This document shows, piece after piece, positions 27,036 through 36,769 of a stretch of DNA of 64,000 nt. The number at the start of each line of letters is the position of its first letter. Position 1 is the stretch's first letter. A program made the position numbers and the translations under genes. The notes beneath the pieces were generated by a model. The model had not been told where the DNA came from. It made no database searches and was given only the letters and a program-made list of their open reading frames with translations. This DNA is from an uncultured Jannaschia sp. (lineage in GTDB: Bacteria; Pseudomonadota; Alphaproteobacteria; Rhodobacterales; Rhodobacteraceae). The stretch lies in the NCBI RefSeq assembly GCF_947494025.1, contig NZ_CANLTQ010000004.1, positions 180,192-244,191 on the forward strand. Direction: 5' to 3'.

Positions 27036-27295
27036 CGACGCTCTCGGCATGTCTCGCGCTCTTCATCGTCCTCCTTCTCGCGGGGCGGGCGATCTGGGTG
27101 CTGCGGTCGGAGGCGCGGCAGGACGACGGTGGCCGCCCCCGCGGGATCGTGCCAGGCAGGGGATATACCGAGATCCGGAGCGACTACTTTTCGGGCCTGG
27201 GCGGCGGCAGTCAGTCCGTCACCCGCGTTCCGAAGGATTCCCAGGAATACGCGCGCGCATTCGTCCCCGGGCGGCGCGGCAAACACAGGAGTTGA
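27032..27295 (+). CDS. Small single-pass membrane protein between bolA and grxD
   Basis: The 87-residue protein starts at a GTG that overlaps the bolA-family stop (GTGA). It has one hydrophobic helix (about 5-23) and a soluble tail rich in arginine, glycine and serine ([19 protein letters not shown]). I recognise no family. Its position between the two partners of the BolA-Grx complex and the tight spacing on both sides (4-bp overlap, 4-bp gap) suggest one transcript. Confidence 0.7.
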   Translation: MTTLSACLALFIVLLLAGRAIWVLRSEARQDDGGRPRGIVPGRGYTEIRSDYFSGLGGGSQSVTRVPKDSQEYARAFVPGRRGKHRS

Positions 27296-27299
27296 GGCG

Positions 27300-27662
27300 A
27301 TGGCCGATACCAAGACGACGATCGACGAGATGGTGAAATCCAAGGACGTGGTCCTGTTCATGAAGGGCACCAAGGCGATGCCGCAATGCGGCTTCTCCTC
27401 CAAGGTCGCCGGCGTGCTGAATTACATGGCCGTGGACTACGCCGACGTGAACGTGCTCGAGGATGCCGAGATCCGGCAGGGCATCAAGGACTACTCGGAC
27501 TGGCCGACGATTCCACAGCTTTACGTTAAGGGCGAGTTCGTGGGCGGCTGCGACATCATCGTGGAGATGACCCTTTCGGGCGAGCTCGATACGATGCTGG
27601 AGCAAAACGGCGTGGCCTACGACAAGGACGCCGCCAAGAAGATCCGCGAAGCCAACGCGTGA
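27300..27662 (+). CDS. grxD: Monothiol glutaredoxin, Grx4 type
   Basis: The 120-residue protein has the active site CGFS in [16 protein letters not shown], with VVLFMKGT before it and [20 protein letters not shown] after it (glutathione-binding TIP and GGCD motifs). Such proteins carry a glutathione-ligated [2Fe-2S] cluster and pass it to targets, alone or with BolA. The upstream BolA-family gene is the natural partner. The start at 27300 follows AGGAG at good spacing. Confidence 0.96.
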   Translation: MADTKTTIDEMVKSKDVVLFMKGTKAMPQCGFSSKVAGVLNYMAVDYADVNVLEDAEIRQGIKDYSDWPTIPQLYVKGEFVGGCDIIVEMTLSGELDTMLEQNGVAYDKDAAKKIREANA

Positions 27663-27671
27663 TCCCGCATG

Positions 27672-27693
27672 GGCGCCCCCCCGGGGGGGCGCC
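27672..27693. terminator. GC-rich hairpin between grxD and der
   Basis: A near-perfect inverted repeat (GGCGCCCCCC and complement) lies between the convergent grxD and der genes. There is no T-run on either side, so it may act as a two-way barrier or an mRNA 3' end rather than a classical terminator. Confidence 0.5.
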
Positions 27694-27700
27694 TGCCGCC

Positions 27701-29155
27701 TCAATCGGCGCGGCGCCCGTGCGTGTGCTTGCGCAGGCGCGACGGTTCGGCCCGCTTGCGGCCCCGGTAGGGGTTCGCGTCGCTCTGGCCGCGCATATAA
27801 AGGCGGATCGGCGTGCCCGGCATGTCGAAGTCGAGCCGGAGCCCGTTCACCAGATAGCGCGTGTAGCTCTCCGGGATCGCCTCCGGATGCGAGCACATCA
27901 CCACGAATCCCGGCGGCCGCGTCTTGGCCTGCGTCATGTAGCGCAACTTGATGCGGCGGCCCTGCGGCGCGGGGGGCGGGTGCTGCTCCAGCATGCCGGT
28001 GAGCCAGCGGTTGAGCGCCGCCGTGGGCACCCGCCGGTTCCACGTCTCGTGCGCCTTGACGATGGCCGCGCGAAGCCGGTCGAGCCCCCGTCCCGTCCGC
28101 GCGCTCACCGTCACGAGAGGCGCACCGCGAAGCTGCGGCAGCAGGCGTTCGAACTGCTCCTTCAGATGCGCGAGCTTTTCCTGCCGATGCTCCTCCAGAT
28201 CCCACTTGTTGACGGCGACGACCACCGCCCGGCCCTCGCGCTCGGCCAGGTCGGCGATCCGCAGATCCTGCGTCTCGAACGGAATCTCGGCGTCGAGAAG
28301 AACAACGACCACCTCCGCGAACTTGACCGCGCGCAGTCCGTCGGAGACCGAGAGCTTTTCCAGCTTCTCGACGACCCTGGCCCGCTTGCGCATCCCCGCC
28401 GTGTCGAAGAGCCGCGTCGGCACGCCGTCCCAGTCGAAATTGAGCGAGATCGAGTCCCGTGTGATCCCCGCCTCCGGACCGGTCAGCAGGCGCTCCTCGC
28501 CGATGATGCGGTTGATGAGCGTGGACTTGCCCGCGTTCGGCCGTCCGACGACGGCGATCTTGAGGGGGCGCTTCGCAGTCGGCGCCCAGTCGGCCTCCTC
28601 GCCCAGATCGTCCTCTGTCATCTCGACATCGGCCTCGGCCTCCTCGGCGGGCGCGGCGTCCTTCGCCTCGATCAGCGGGCGCAGCATCGCGGCCAGGTCG
28701 GCCATCCCCTCGCCGTGCTCGGCCGAAATGCCGACAGGCTCGCCCAGGCCGAGGGAGAACGCCTCGAACATGCCCGCCTCGCCCTGACGCCCCTCGACCT
28801 TGTTGGCCGCGAGCAGGACGGGATGGCCCTTGCGACGCAGGATGTCGGCGAAGACCTCGTCGGCCGGCGTCACCCCCGTGCGGGCGTCGACGACGAAGAG
28901 CGCGGCATCGGCCATGTCCACCGCCCGCTCGGTCAGGCGACGCATGCGCCCCTGAAGGCTGTCGTCGGTCGCCTCCTCGAGCCCCGCCGTGTCGATCACC
29001 GTGAAGCGCAGGTCGCCCAGCCGTGCATCCCCCTCGCGCAGGTCGCGCGTCACCCCCGGCTGATTGTCGACGAGCGCCAGCCGTCGCCCGACGAGGCGGT
29101 TGAACAAGGTGGACTTGCCGACATTGGGTCGGCCGACGATGGCGAGGGTGAACAT
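27701..29155 (-). CDS. der: Ribosome-biogenesis GTPase Der (EngA)
   Basis: The 484-residue protein has two GTPase domains in tandem (P-loops GRPNVGKS and [15 protein letters not shown] and DTAGMRK; NKVE and NKWD) and a C-terminal KH-like domain ([18 protein letters not shown]). It is needed for 50S subunit assembly. The linker between the GTPase domains is acidic, as is common. The tail is basic ([18 protein letters not shown]). The order YfgM-like, BamB-like, der is the same as in E. coli. Confidence 0.97.
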   Translation of the reverse strand: MFTLAIVGRPNVGKSTLFNRLVGRRLALVDNQPGVTRDLREGDARLGDLRFTVIDTAGLEEATDDSLQGRMRRLTERAVDMADAALFVVDARTGVTPADEVFADILRRKGHPVLLAANKVEGRQGEAGMFEAFSLGLGEPVGISAEHGEGMADLAAMLRPLIEAKDAAPAEEAEADVEMTEDDLGEEADWAPTAKRPLKIAVVGRPNAGKSTLINRIIGEERLLTGPEAGITRDSISLNFDWDGVPTRLFDTAGMRKRARVVEKLEKLSVSDGLRAVKFAEVVVVLLDAEIPFETQDLRIADLAEREGRAVVVAVNKWDLEEHRQEKLAHLKEQFERLLPQLRGAPLVTVSARTGRGLDRLRAAIVKAHETWNRRVPTAALNRWLTGMLEQHPPPAPQGRRIKLRYMTQAKTRPPGFVVMCSHPEAIPESYTRYLVNGLRLDFDMPGTPIRLYMRGQSDANPYRGRKRAEPSRLRKHTHGRRAD

Positions 29156-29201
29156 GGACGCGCTCCGATGGTTCAGGGGCGGCGCCTAGCGCATCCCGCC
29201 C

Positions 29202-30530
29202 TCAACGGAAAGCGTGAAGCGTCCCTGCACGGTCCACAACGTAGAGGGCGTTGCCGAACGCGATCGGCCGGGAGGCCGCGCCGTCCGGCAACTCGATGCT
29301 GTTCGCGAGCGCACCCGTGACCGGATCGAAGCCGCGCAGCGCCCCGTCGGAAGACGCGACCCAGAGCCGCCCTCCCGCGAGGACCGGGCCGAAATGGGCA
29401 TGAACGCCCCGACGTCGCTTCAGCCGCGCGGTGCGGTAGAACGGCAGGTCGGACCGCCAGATCACGGCGCCCGTGGCCGCGTTGACGCGTAGAAGCTGCG
29501 CCCGGTCGGTGACGACGAAGAGCGATCCGCCAGCGAGCACAAGGGGCGACATCGCTCCCTCGCCCGCCGTCCAGAGCCGTTCGCCCGACGCCTCCGACAG
29601 CGCGACCAACCGGCCGGCCGAGGTGCCCGCGTAGATCGTGCCGTCCGCGACGAGCGGATCGCCGGTGATGTCGCCGACCGTGTTGTAGGCCACACCGCGC
29701 CGCGCGCCGGCGATGCTGGCGCCCCAGAGGCGGATGCCGCTTTCGCGCAAGGCATTGACGATCTCCCCCGACCCGAATGGCAGGATCACGGAGCGGTCGG
29801 TGATCGCGGGCGCGGGCGAAGTCGCCATGACCGAGGGGGCGGACGCGGCCGGAAGCTCCCAGCGGATGCGCCCGTTCCGTGCGTCAAGGGCCCAGGCGCG
29901 GTTGTCGCGACTAACGACGTAGACCATTCCGCCCGCCACCTTCGGGGTGGTGATCGGCGCGTCAAGACGTTGCACCCAACGGGTTCTCCCGGTCGCGGAG
30001 TCGAGCGCATGCAGCTCGCCATAGCCCGTCGTGACATAAAGCGTGCCGTCCACCACAGCGAGGCCGCCACCCGACGCGTCGTCGTCGCGCTCGAGCGGGG
30101 GGACGAGGCTGCGCATCCAGACCCGCGCACCGGGGGTCGCGGTGGCCGTCACGCCGGCCTTCGCGTCGAGCGTGTAGATGCGCCGCCCGTCGGAAACGGG
30201 ATCGGTGGTCAGACGCTGCCGGCGGGTGTCGCCGGCGCCGATATCCGTCGACCAGATGCGCCGGGGCGCGGGGGAAAGGGTCGCGTGATCCGGATGATTG
30301 CGCGCATTGCCGACGCGCATCGGCCAGTCGGCGAGCGTGCGCGGCGCCGGAAGCGCGAGCGCCGGAACGCTGTCGTCGGCGCTATCGGACGCGGCGGCGA
30401 TCACGCCCAGCCCGTCGAGCCCGCCCGTCCGGACGGGCAGCCGCTCGCCCGGCAGGATCGCCTCGTCGTCGCCGCAGCCCGCCAGGGCGAAAGCGGCGCC
30501 GAGGAGGATGCCCGCGAATGCTCTCATCAT
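29202..30530 (-). CDS. BamB-like outer-membrane assembly lipoprotein (PQQ-type beta-propeller)
   Basis: The 442-residue precursor has a lipoprotein signal with lipobox LAGC (MMRAFAGILLGAAFALAGCG). Seven or eight PQQ-like propeller repeats follow (for example DGTLYVTTGYGELHALDSAT and DGTIYAGTSAGRLVALSEAS). Size, lipid anchor and position next to der and a YfgM-like gene all point to BamB, the propeller lipoprotein of the BAM complex that inserts outer-membrane proteins. A PQQ enzyme is unlikely because the catalytic residues and calcium site are absent. Confidence 0.85.
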   Translation of the reverse strand: MMRAFAGILLGAAFALAGCGDDEAILPGERLPVRTGGLDGLGVIAAASDSADDSVPALALPAPRTLADWPMRVGNARNHPDHATLSPAPRRIWSTDIGAGDTRRQRLTTDPVSDGRRIYTLDAKAGVTATATPGARVWMRSLVPPLERDDDASGGGLAVVDGTLYVTTGYGELHALDSATGRTRWVQRLDAPITTPKVAGGMVYVVSRDNRAWALDARNGRIRWELPAASAPSVMATSPAPAITDRSVILPFGSGEIVNALRESGIRLWGASIAGARRGVAYNTVGDITGDPLVADGTIYAGTSAGRLVALSEASGERLWTAGEGAMSPLVLAGGSLFVVTDRAQLLRVNAATGAVIWRSDLPFYRTARLKRRRGVHAHFGPVLAGGRLWVASSDGALRGFDPVTGALANSIELPDGAASRPIAFGNALYVVDRAGTLHAFR

Positions 30531-30564
30531 GGCGATTCCGCCCCAAGCCGTTGCGCTGCGCGAT

Positions 30565-31224
30565 TCACGCCGGCTCCGGCGTCGCACCGAGGGCGACGAT
30601 CAACTGCGTGGCCCTGCGGCGCAAGGATTCCGTCGCCTCGGCATCTTCGGTCAACGCCCGCAGCAGTGTCAGCGCCGTCGCCTCGTCACCGGCCTCGAGG
30701 GCCATCAACGCCTGCAGCTCCACCGCCATCGGGCGGTAGGGCGCGCCGGGCGCGGCGAGCGTTTCGAGGAGTTCGGCGTCCCGCGCCGTGTCGCCGGTCC
30801 CGCCGGCCAGCATGACCTTCAGCCGCGCAAGGTCGCGGTACGCGGCGGGCAGGTCCGGCATCACCGCCACGTCCAGAAGCTGCGAACGGGCAGCGTCGAG
30901 GTCGCCCTCGCCGGCATTCAGCGCAGCGGTCGCCTGCAGGAAGGACAGGATCGCCGCCTGCCCCTCGTCCGAGGGCGCGACCCCCTCCAGCGCCGCGCGC
31001 CGGGCCGCAAGATCCTCGGCATCGAGCGCGTCGAGCACGGCGGCGCCGAACGTCCTTGCGCGCGCCTCGGACTGGGACCGGCGCCATTCGGCGAAGGCCG
31101 CGCCGCCGACCAGAAGGATCACGACGAGAATGGCGAGCCAGCCCCAGCGACGCATCACGCCATAGAGGCGGTCGCGGCGCACCTCCTCGGTGACCTCGTC
31201 GATGAAGCTTTCCGGGTTGGACAT
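30565..31224 (-). CDS. YfgM-like tetratricopeptide membrane protein
   Basis: The 219-residue protein has a short cytoplasmic N-terminus, one membrane helix (about 27-46, WLAILVVILLVGGAAFAEW) and a periplasmic all-alpha repeat domain. The start SNPESFIDEVTEEVRRDRLY is typical of the alphaproteobacterial YfgM/TPR_21 proteins. In E. coli YfgM is an ancillary SecYEG factor that works with the chaperone PpiD. It lies 34 bp upstream of the BamB-like gene on the same strand. Confidence 0.85.
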   Translation of the reverse strand: MSNPESFIDEVTEEVRRDRLYGVMRRWGWLAILVVILLVGGAAFAEWRRSQSEARARTFGAAVLDALDAEDLAARRAALEGVAPSDEGQAAILSFLQATAALNAGEGDLDAARSQLLDVAVMPDLPAAYRDLARLKVMLAGGTGDTARDAELLETLAAPGAPYRPMAVELQALMALEAGDEATALTLLRALTEDAEATESLRRRATQLIVALGATPEPA

Positions 31225-31407
31225 CGCCGCCTATCCTCGTCGCTCGCGTCGGCGCTTCCTAGCGCAGGGCGGCAAGTGGGCCAACCCGCAATAGCGCGAC
31301 AGCCGCTCGGCTTGTTTTCGAAGCGTGGCTCCGTTAAAAACGCGTCGTTGCAATATTCGACATATTATCGCGCCGATCCACCGGGACGCCTGATAAGAGG
31401 GCTCTTG

Positions 31408-32703
31408 ATGCGCCTGTTCCCCATGATCACCGCCATCCTCGTCTGCGTGGCCCTCTATGCCGTGGTGCTGGACCGGGATGCGCTGCTGGGATTCGCCTAC
31501 GGCATAACCGGCGACGCACCGCCCGCCCCGCGGGAGACCAATGCCGGGCAGCGTCCCGCCGCCATCGTCGAGGCCGCGGCGGCCGCAGCCGATCCGGTCC
31601 ATGTCGTCGCGATCCGGTCGCAGGCACGAGAGGTGGCGGACGGCGTTCTGGTCCGCGGACAGTCGCAGGCGGCGCGCGAGGTCACCGTGATGTCGGAGAC
31701 GACCGGTGCCGTCCTGTCCGAGCCGCTGCGCAAGGGGACGTTCGTCGAGGCCGGACAGGTCCTCTGCGAGCTCGACCCCGGTTCGCGCGAAGCCACGCTG
31801 GCGGAGTCCGAGGCCCGCCTCGCGGAGGCCGGCGCGCGCGTACCCGAGGCCGAGGCGCGCCTGCCCGAGACCGAAGCCCGGATCGCCGAGGCGCAGGCCC
31901 GGCTGGAGGAGGCGCGACTCAACCAGAACGCGGCGAGCCGCCTGTCGGAGCGCGGCTTTTCCTCGGAGACGAGCCTCGCCAACGCGCAAGCCGCATTGCG
32001 CGCCGCCGAGGCCGGGGTGACCGCCGCCACGACGGGTCGCGAGACGGGGCAGGCAGGGATCGAATCGGCTCGGGCCGGGGTACAGGCCGCCGCCGCCGCC
32101 GTGGAACGCGCGCGGCTCGATATCGAGAAGCTGACGATCGAGGCGCCCTTCGCGGGCCTTCTGGAAAGCGACGCCGCCGAGATCGGCACGTTGCTGCAGC
32201 CGGGCTCGCCCTGCGCCGACATCGTGCAGCTCGACCCGATGAAGCTCGTGGGCTTCCTGCCGGAGGCGCAGGTCGACCGGGTCACGACCGGCGCGGCGGC
32301 CCGCGCGCGGCTCGCCTCCGGTGGCAGGACCGAAGGCCGGGTGACGTTCCTCAGCCGCTCCGCCGACGAACTGACGCGGACGTTCCGGGTGGAAGTGACC
32401 GTGCCCAACGAGGATCTCGCCATCCGCGACGGCGAGACCACCGAGATCGTGATCGCGACAGAGCCGACGGTGGCCCATCTCGTCCCCGCCTCGGCCATGA
32501 CGCTGAACGACGAGGGCCGTCTCGGCGTGCGGATCGTGGAGAACGGGCATGCGGGCTTCGTCGAGGTCGCGCTCGTGCGCGACACGACGGATGGCGTGCT
32601 GCTGGCCGGGTTGCCGGCGGAGGTGGAGATCATCACCGTCGGGCAGGAATACGTGACCGACGGCGTGCCCGTCCGGGTGACCTTCGCGCAGGACGCGCAA
32701 TGA
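31408..32703 (+). CDS. RND efflux pump periplasmic adaptor (membrane fusion protein)
   Basis: The 431-residue protein has an N-terminal membrane segment (about 3-28). The lipoyl half-motifs are SEPLRKGTFVEAGQVLCELD and IEAPFAGLLESDAAEIGTLL. A long alanine/glutamate-rich hairpin of repeats (EARLAEAGARVPEAEARLPE) lies between them, and beta-barrel and membrane-proximal domains follow. It would couple the inner-membrane pump encoded next to an outer-membrane channel, which is not encoded here. The stop overlaps the pump start by 4 bp (ATGA). AGAGG lies upstream of the ATG. Confidence 0.93.
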   Translation: MRLFPMITAILVCVALYAVVLDRDALLGFAYGITGDAPPAPRETNAGQRPAAIVEAAAAAADPVHVVAIRSQAREVADGVLVRGQSQAAREVTVMSETTGAVLSEPLRKGTFVEAGQVLCELDPGSREATLAESEARLAEAGARVPEAEARLPETEARIAEAQARLEEARLNQNAASRLSERGFSSETSLANAQAALRAAEAGVTAATTGRETGQAGIESARAGVQAAAAAVERARLDIEKLTIEAPFAGLLESDAAEIGTLLQPGSPCADIVQLDPMKLVGFLPEAQVDRVTTGAAARARLASGGRTEGRVTFLSRSADELTRTFRVEVTVPNEDLAIRDGETTEIVIATEPTVAHLVPASAMTLNDEGRLGVRIVENGHAGFVEVALVRDTTDGVLLAGLPAEVEIITVGQEYVTDGVPVRVTFAQDAQ

Positions 32704-35700
32704 TCGGCATCGTCGACTGGGCCGCGGGTCGCGCCCGCATGGTGCTGGCCTTCGTCGCGCTGTCGCTCCTTGCCGGCGGGCTCGCCTACTGGACGCTCCC
32801 GAAGGAGGGGGAGCCGGATATCGACATTCCGGGGTTGTTCATCTCCGTGCCCTTCCCCGGCATCTCCGCGTCGGATTCCGAGAAGCTTCTCGTCAAGCCG
32901 ATGGAAACCCGCCTGAAGGAAATCGACGGGCTCGAAACGATGCTGGCCACGGCGGCGGAAGGGTATGCGGGGCTGTTCCTCGAGTTCGAGTTCGGCTGGG
33001 ACAAGAACGCGACCATTGCCGATGTGCGCGACAAGATGGGACAGGCCGAGGCCGAGTTCCCGGACGGCGCGGAGCAGTACACGATCAGCGAGATCAACTT
33101 CTCGGAATTTCCGATCCTGATCGTCTCGCTGTCGGGCTCCGCGCCGGAACGCACCCTGCTGCGTCTGGCCGACGACCTGCAGGACCGGCTGGAGGCAATG
33201 CCGTCGATCCTTGAGGCGGGTCTGGCCGGGCATCGCGATGAGATGCTGGAGGTGCTGATCGACCCGCTGGCGCTCGAGGCCTACAACGTGACGGCGGGCG
33301 AACTCGTGCAGGTCGTCACGAACAACAACCTTCTCGTCGCGACCGGTGCGGTGGAGACCGCCTCGGGCGCCTTTCCCGTCAAGATCCCGGGCAGTTTCGA
33401 GACCACCGCCGACGTCTATGCCCTGCCGGTCAAGACCGACGGCGACCGGGTCATCACGCTGGGCGACCTCGCAGAGGTGAACCTGACCTACCAGGACCGG
33501 GAGGGCACGGCGCGCTACAACGGCGAGACCACCGTGGCGCTTCAGGTCGTCAAGCGGAAGGGCTTCAACATCATCGACACGGCGGCTGCGGTTCACGAGG
33601 AGATCGCGGCCGAGACGGCGTTCTGGCCGGACGAGTTGCGACAGGCCGTCAATGTCACCGTGACGCTCGATCAGTCGAAGACGGTCGAGTCGATGGTCCA
33701 GCAACTCGAAGGGTCGGTTCTCACGGCCATCGCGCTCGTCATGGTCGTGGTGCTGGGCACGCTCGGAACCCGCTCGGCGCTCTTGGTGGGCTTCGCGATC
33801 CCGACCTCGTTCCTGCTCAGCTTCGCGATCATGGCGGTGGTGGGGATCACCATCTCCAACATCGTCATGTTCGGCCTGATTCTGGCGGTGGGAATGCTGG
33901 TCGACGGGGCCATCGTCGTGGTCGAATACGCCGACAAGCGCATCTCCGAAGGGTCCGGCCCGATGTCGGCCTACACCGAGGCGGCGCGGCGGATGTTCTG
34001 GCCCGTCATATCCTCGACGGCGACCACGCTCTGCGCGTTCCTGCCGATGCTGTTCTGGCCCGGTATCGCGGGCGAGTTCATGGGGATGCTGCCGCTCACG
34101 ATCATCTTCGTGCTGTCGGCATCGCTCGTCGTCGCCCTCGTCTACCTGCCGGTCCTCGGGGGCGTCGCGGGGCGTATGACGCGCGCCTTCGCCCGGGCCT
34201 CGGGCAGCCTGCGCCGCACGTTCGGCCTCCCGGTCCGCCTCGTCCTCGTTTGTTGCGCCGTGCTGCTTCTCGGGGTCGCGCTTCTGCAACTCCTGAACCC
34301 GAACCTCCTCCTTCCCGCCGCGCCCGCCGCGGCGCCGGGCCCTTTGTCCGCCGCGAGCGCCGTCGCGGTGGTGGCGGGGCTCGTCGCCGTGTCGATCACG
34401 CTCGGCGCGGTCACCCGACCGGAGGGCGCCCGGCGCGTGCGCTCAGGTTACCGGCGGCGGCCCTTCGGGCGGTTCATCCACCTCATCGTCGGCAACCCCG
34501 TCGGGCCGATCGTCGCGATCGTTACCGTGGCCGCGACCGTTTTCGGGGTCTTCAGCTATTACGGGACCCACAATACCGGGGTCGAGTTCTTCGTGGAGAG
34601 CGAGCTCGAACAGGCGAACATCTTCATCCGTGCGCGAGGCAACCTGTCGCTCGACGAGAAGGACGCCCTCCTGCAACAGGCGGAGCGCATCGTACTTGAG
34701 ACGCCGGGCATCAAATCCGCCTTCGCCTTCGCGGGCGACGGTGGGCTGTCCTCCGGCGGCCCCGCGGATGGCCCGCCCAATGACACGATCGGTCAAATCC
34801 AGATCGAGATGGTCAGGTGGGAGGAGCGGCCGACGGTGTCGGAGCCTTGGTTCACGATGTTCGACCATACCTTCCGTCGCGACTTCGTCGATCCGGCCTT
34901 CGACGGCGACGAGATCGGCAAAGCGCTTCTGACGCGCCTTCGCGCGCTACCGGGCATCAAGGTCGACCTGACGCAGCAGGAGCGCGGCCCCGGCGCGGCC
35001 AAGCCGATCCACCTGCGCCTGACGGGCGACGACTGGGACGACCTGCTCAGGGCGACGGCGGACATGCGCGCCCGGTTCGAGCGCATGCCGGGCCTGATCG
35101 ACGTCGAGGATTCGCTGCCCCTGCCCGGCATCGACTGGGAGGTGGAGGTCGATGTCGAGAAGGCGGGCCGCTTCGGCGCGGACGTGGCGACGGTGGGCGC
35201 GATGGTGCAGCTCGTCACCCGCGGCATTCTTCTCGACACGATGCGGGTGGACAGCTCCGACGACGAAATCGACATCCGCATGCGGCTGCCCGAATCCGAC
35301 CGCCTGCTTTCGACGCTCGACGACCTGAAGGTGCGCACCACGGACGGCCTCGTGCCCCTCGCGAACTTCATAACCCGACGCGCGGTCCCCCGGCTGGCGC
35401 AGATCGACCGGGTCGACGGCCAGCGCTTCTTCGATGTGAAGGGCGACGTGGCGCCGGACCTGTACGCCGCATCGACAGCGGACGGCACGCCCCTCGGCGT
35501 CCTGCGCGAACTCGGGGCGGAGGACGCCGCAGGCCAGTCCGCCCTCCGTGGCACGGACGGGACGGTCTACGCGATCATCTCTGCGGACGCGCCCCCGGCG
35601 CTGGCGGAGGCGGTCGCGGACGGGCGGGCGACGATCCTTCCGGTCACGGCCGACGAGCGTATCGACGCCCTGAGCCTCGCGATCGAGGCGGAGAACCTCC

Positions 35701-36509
35701 TGCCGCCGACCGTCGCCTGGGAATGGACCGGCGATCAGGAGGAGCAGGCCGAGAGCATGGCCTTCCTCGGCCAGGCCTTTCTCGGCGCCCTCGGGCTGAT
35801 GTTCGTGATCCTGCTCGCCCAGTTCAACTCGTTCTACAATTCCGTGCTCGTCCTGATCGCGGTGATCCTGTCGACCACGGGCGTGCTGATCGGAATGCTC
35901 GTGATGGACCAGCAATTCTCGGTCATCATGACCGGTACGGGCATCGTCGCGCTGGCCGGGATCGTGGTGAACAACAACATCGTCCTGATCGACACCTACC
36001 AGGATTACGCGCGTTACATGCCAAGGCTGGAAGCGATCACGCGGACCGCCGAAGACCGCATCCGCCCGGTCCTGCTGACCACGCTGACGACAATGGCGGG
36101 ACTCGCACCGATGATGTTCGGGCTCAGTTTCGATTTCGTCGGGGGCGGCTACACGATCGGATCGCCGACCGCGCTGTGGTGGATTCAACTCGCAACCGCC
36201 GTTGTGTGGGGCCTCGGGGTGGCGACCGTGCTGACGCTCGTCCTCACGCCGGCCCTGCTCGCTGCCCGCGTCTGGCTTGCCGTTTACCTACGGGCCGTCT
36301 TCCGCCTGGCCGGGCGGATCGGGCTCGGCCGGGCCAGCCGGACCGGCGCGGACTGGATGCTGCGACGGGAGGCGCGCAGGATCGCCATGCCGACGCTGCT
36401 CTGGGCCGAGGACGGCGCGGATCGGTCGGACGTCTCCGGTGCGGGGGACTCGACGTTCGCGTTGATCACCGACCGTCGCGGCCCCCCGCCGCTTCGCGCC
36501 GCCGAATAG
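32700..36509 (+). CDS. RND efflux transporter, AcrB/MexB-like permease
   Basis: The 1269-residue protein has the RND layout: TM1, a large periplasmic domain, TM2-7, a second domain and TM8-12. The proton-relay region reads GMLVDGAIVVVEYADKR, so only one Asp of the usual VDDAIVV pair is present, as in some other RND groups. It is about 200 residues longer than AcrB. Part of the excess lies in the central cytoplasmic linker (about 490-620), with two extra hydrophobic stretches (LVLVCCAVLLLGVALLQLL and SAVAVVAGLVAVSITLG). Substrates cannot be inferred. It is co-transcribed with the adaptor gene. Confidence 0.93.
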   Translation: MIGIVDWAAGRARMVLAFVALSLLAGGLAYWTLPKEGEPDIDIPGLFISVPFPGISASDSEKLLVKPMETRLKEIDGLETMLATAAEGYAGLFLEFEFGWDKNATIADVRDKMGQAEAEFPDGAEQYTISEINFSEFPILIVSLSGSAPERTLLRLADDLQDRLEAMPSILEAGLAGHRDEMLEVLIDPLALEAYNVTAGELVQVVTNNNLLVATGAVETASGAFPVKIPGSFETTADVYALPVKTDGDRVITLGDLAEVNLTYQDREGTARYNGETTVALQVVKRKGFNIIDTAAAVHEEIAAETAFWPDELRQAVNVTVTLDQSKTVESMVQQLEGSVLTAIALVMVVVLGTLGTRSALLVGFAIPTSFLLSFAIMAVVGITISNIVMFGLILAVGMLVDGAIVVVEYADKRISEGSGPMSAYTEAARRMFWPVISSTATTLCAFLPMLFWPGIAGEFMGMLPLTIIFVLSASLVVALVYLPVLGGVAGRMTRAFARASGSLRRTFGLPVRLVLVCCAVLLLGVALLQLLNPNLLLPAAPAAAPGPLSAASAVAVVAGLVAVSITLGAVTRPEGARRVRSGYRRRPFGRFIHLIVGNPVGPIVAIVTVAATVFGVFSYYGTHNTGVEFFVESELEQANIFIRARGNLSLDEKDALLQQAERIVLETPGIKSAFAFAGDGGLSSGGPADGPPNDTIGQIQIEMVRWEERPTVSEPWFTMFDHTFRRDFVDPAFDGDEIGKALLTRLRALPGIKVDLTQQERGPGAAKPIHLRLTGDDWDDLLRATADMRARFERMPGLIDVEDSLPLPGIDWEVEVDVEKAGRFGADVATVGAMVQLVTRGILLDTMRVDSSDDEIDIRMRLPESDRLLSTLDDLKVRTTDGLVPLANFITRRAVPRLAQIDRVDGQRFFDVKGDVAPDLYAASTADGTPLGVLRELGAEDAAGQSALRGTDGTVYAIISADAPPALAEAVADGRATILPVTADERIDALSLAIEAENLLPPTVAWEWTGDQEEQAESMAFLGQAFLGALGLMFVILLAQFNSFYNSVLVLIAVILSTTGVLIGMLVMDQQFSVIMTGTGIVALAGIVVNNNIVLIDTYQDYARYMPRLEAITRTAEDRIRPVLLTTLTTMAGLAPMMFGLSFDFVGGGYTIGSPTALWWIQLATAVVWGLGVATVLTLVLTPALLAARVWLAVYLRAVFRLAGRIGLGRASRTGADWMLRREARRIAMPTLLWAEDGADRSDVSGAGDSTFALITDRRGPPPLRAAE

Positions 36510-36769
36510 CCATGTGGCGAATTTGATACGGCTCCCGCGGGCCTGCCCCGCTTTCGACGAAATTAAGTCTCGGAAAACTCCGAGTCGCCACGCATCTACG
36601 CGTCGCCCCCAGTTGGAGTCCTCCCATGACGCAGCCCGCCTCCGCCCAGCCGATCGTTCCCCCTCTCCCGCCGCGCAGGCCGCGCCCGACGACGGTCCGC
36701 TTCACCGACTGGGCCTCGATCTAGCCCAGCGTCCGGCGTTTCGATCCATAAAGTGAACGCGTTCGCCCC

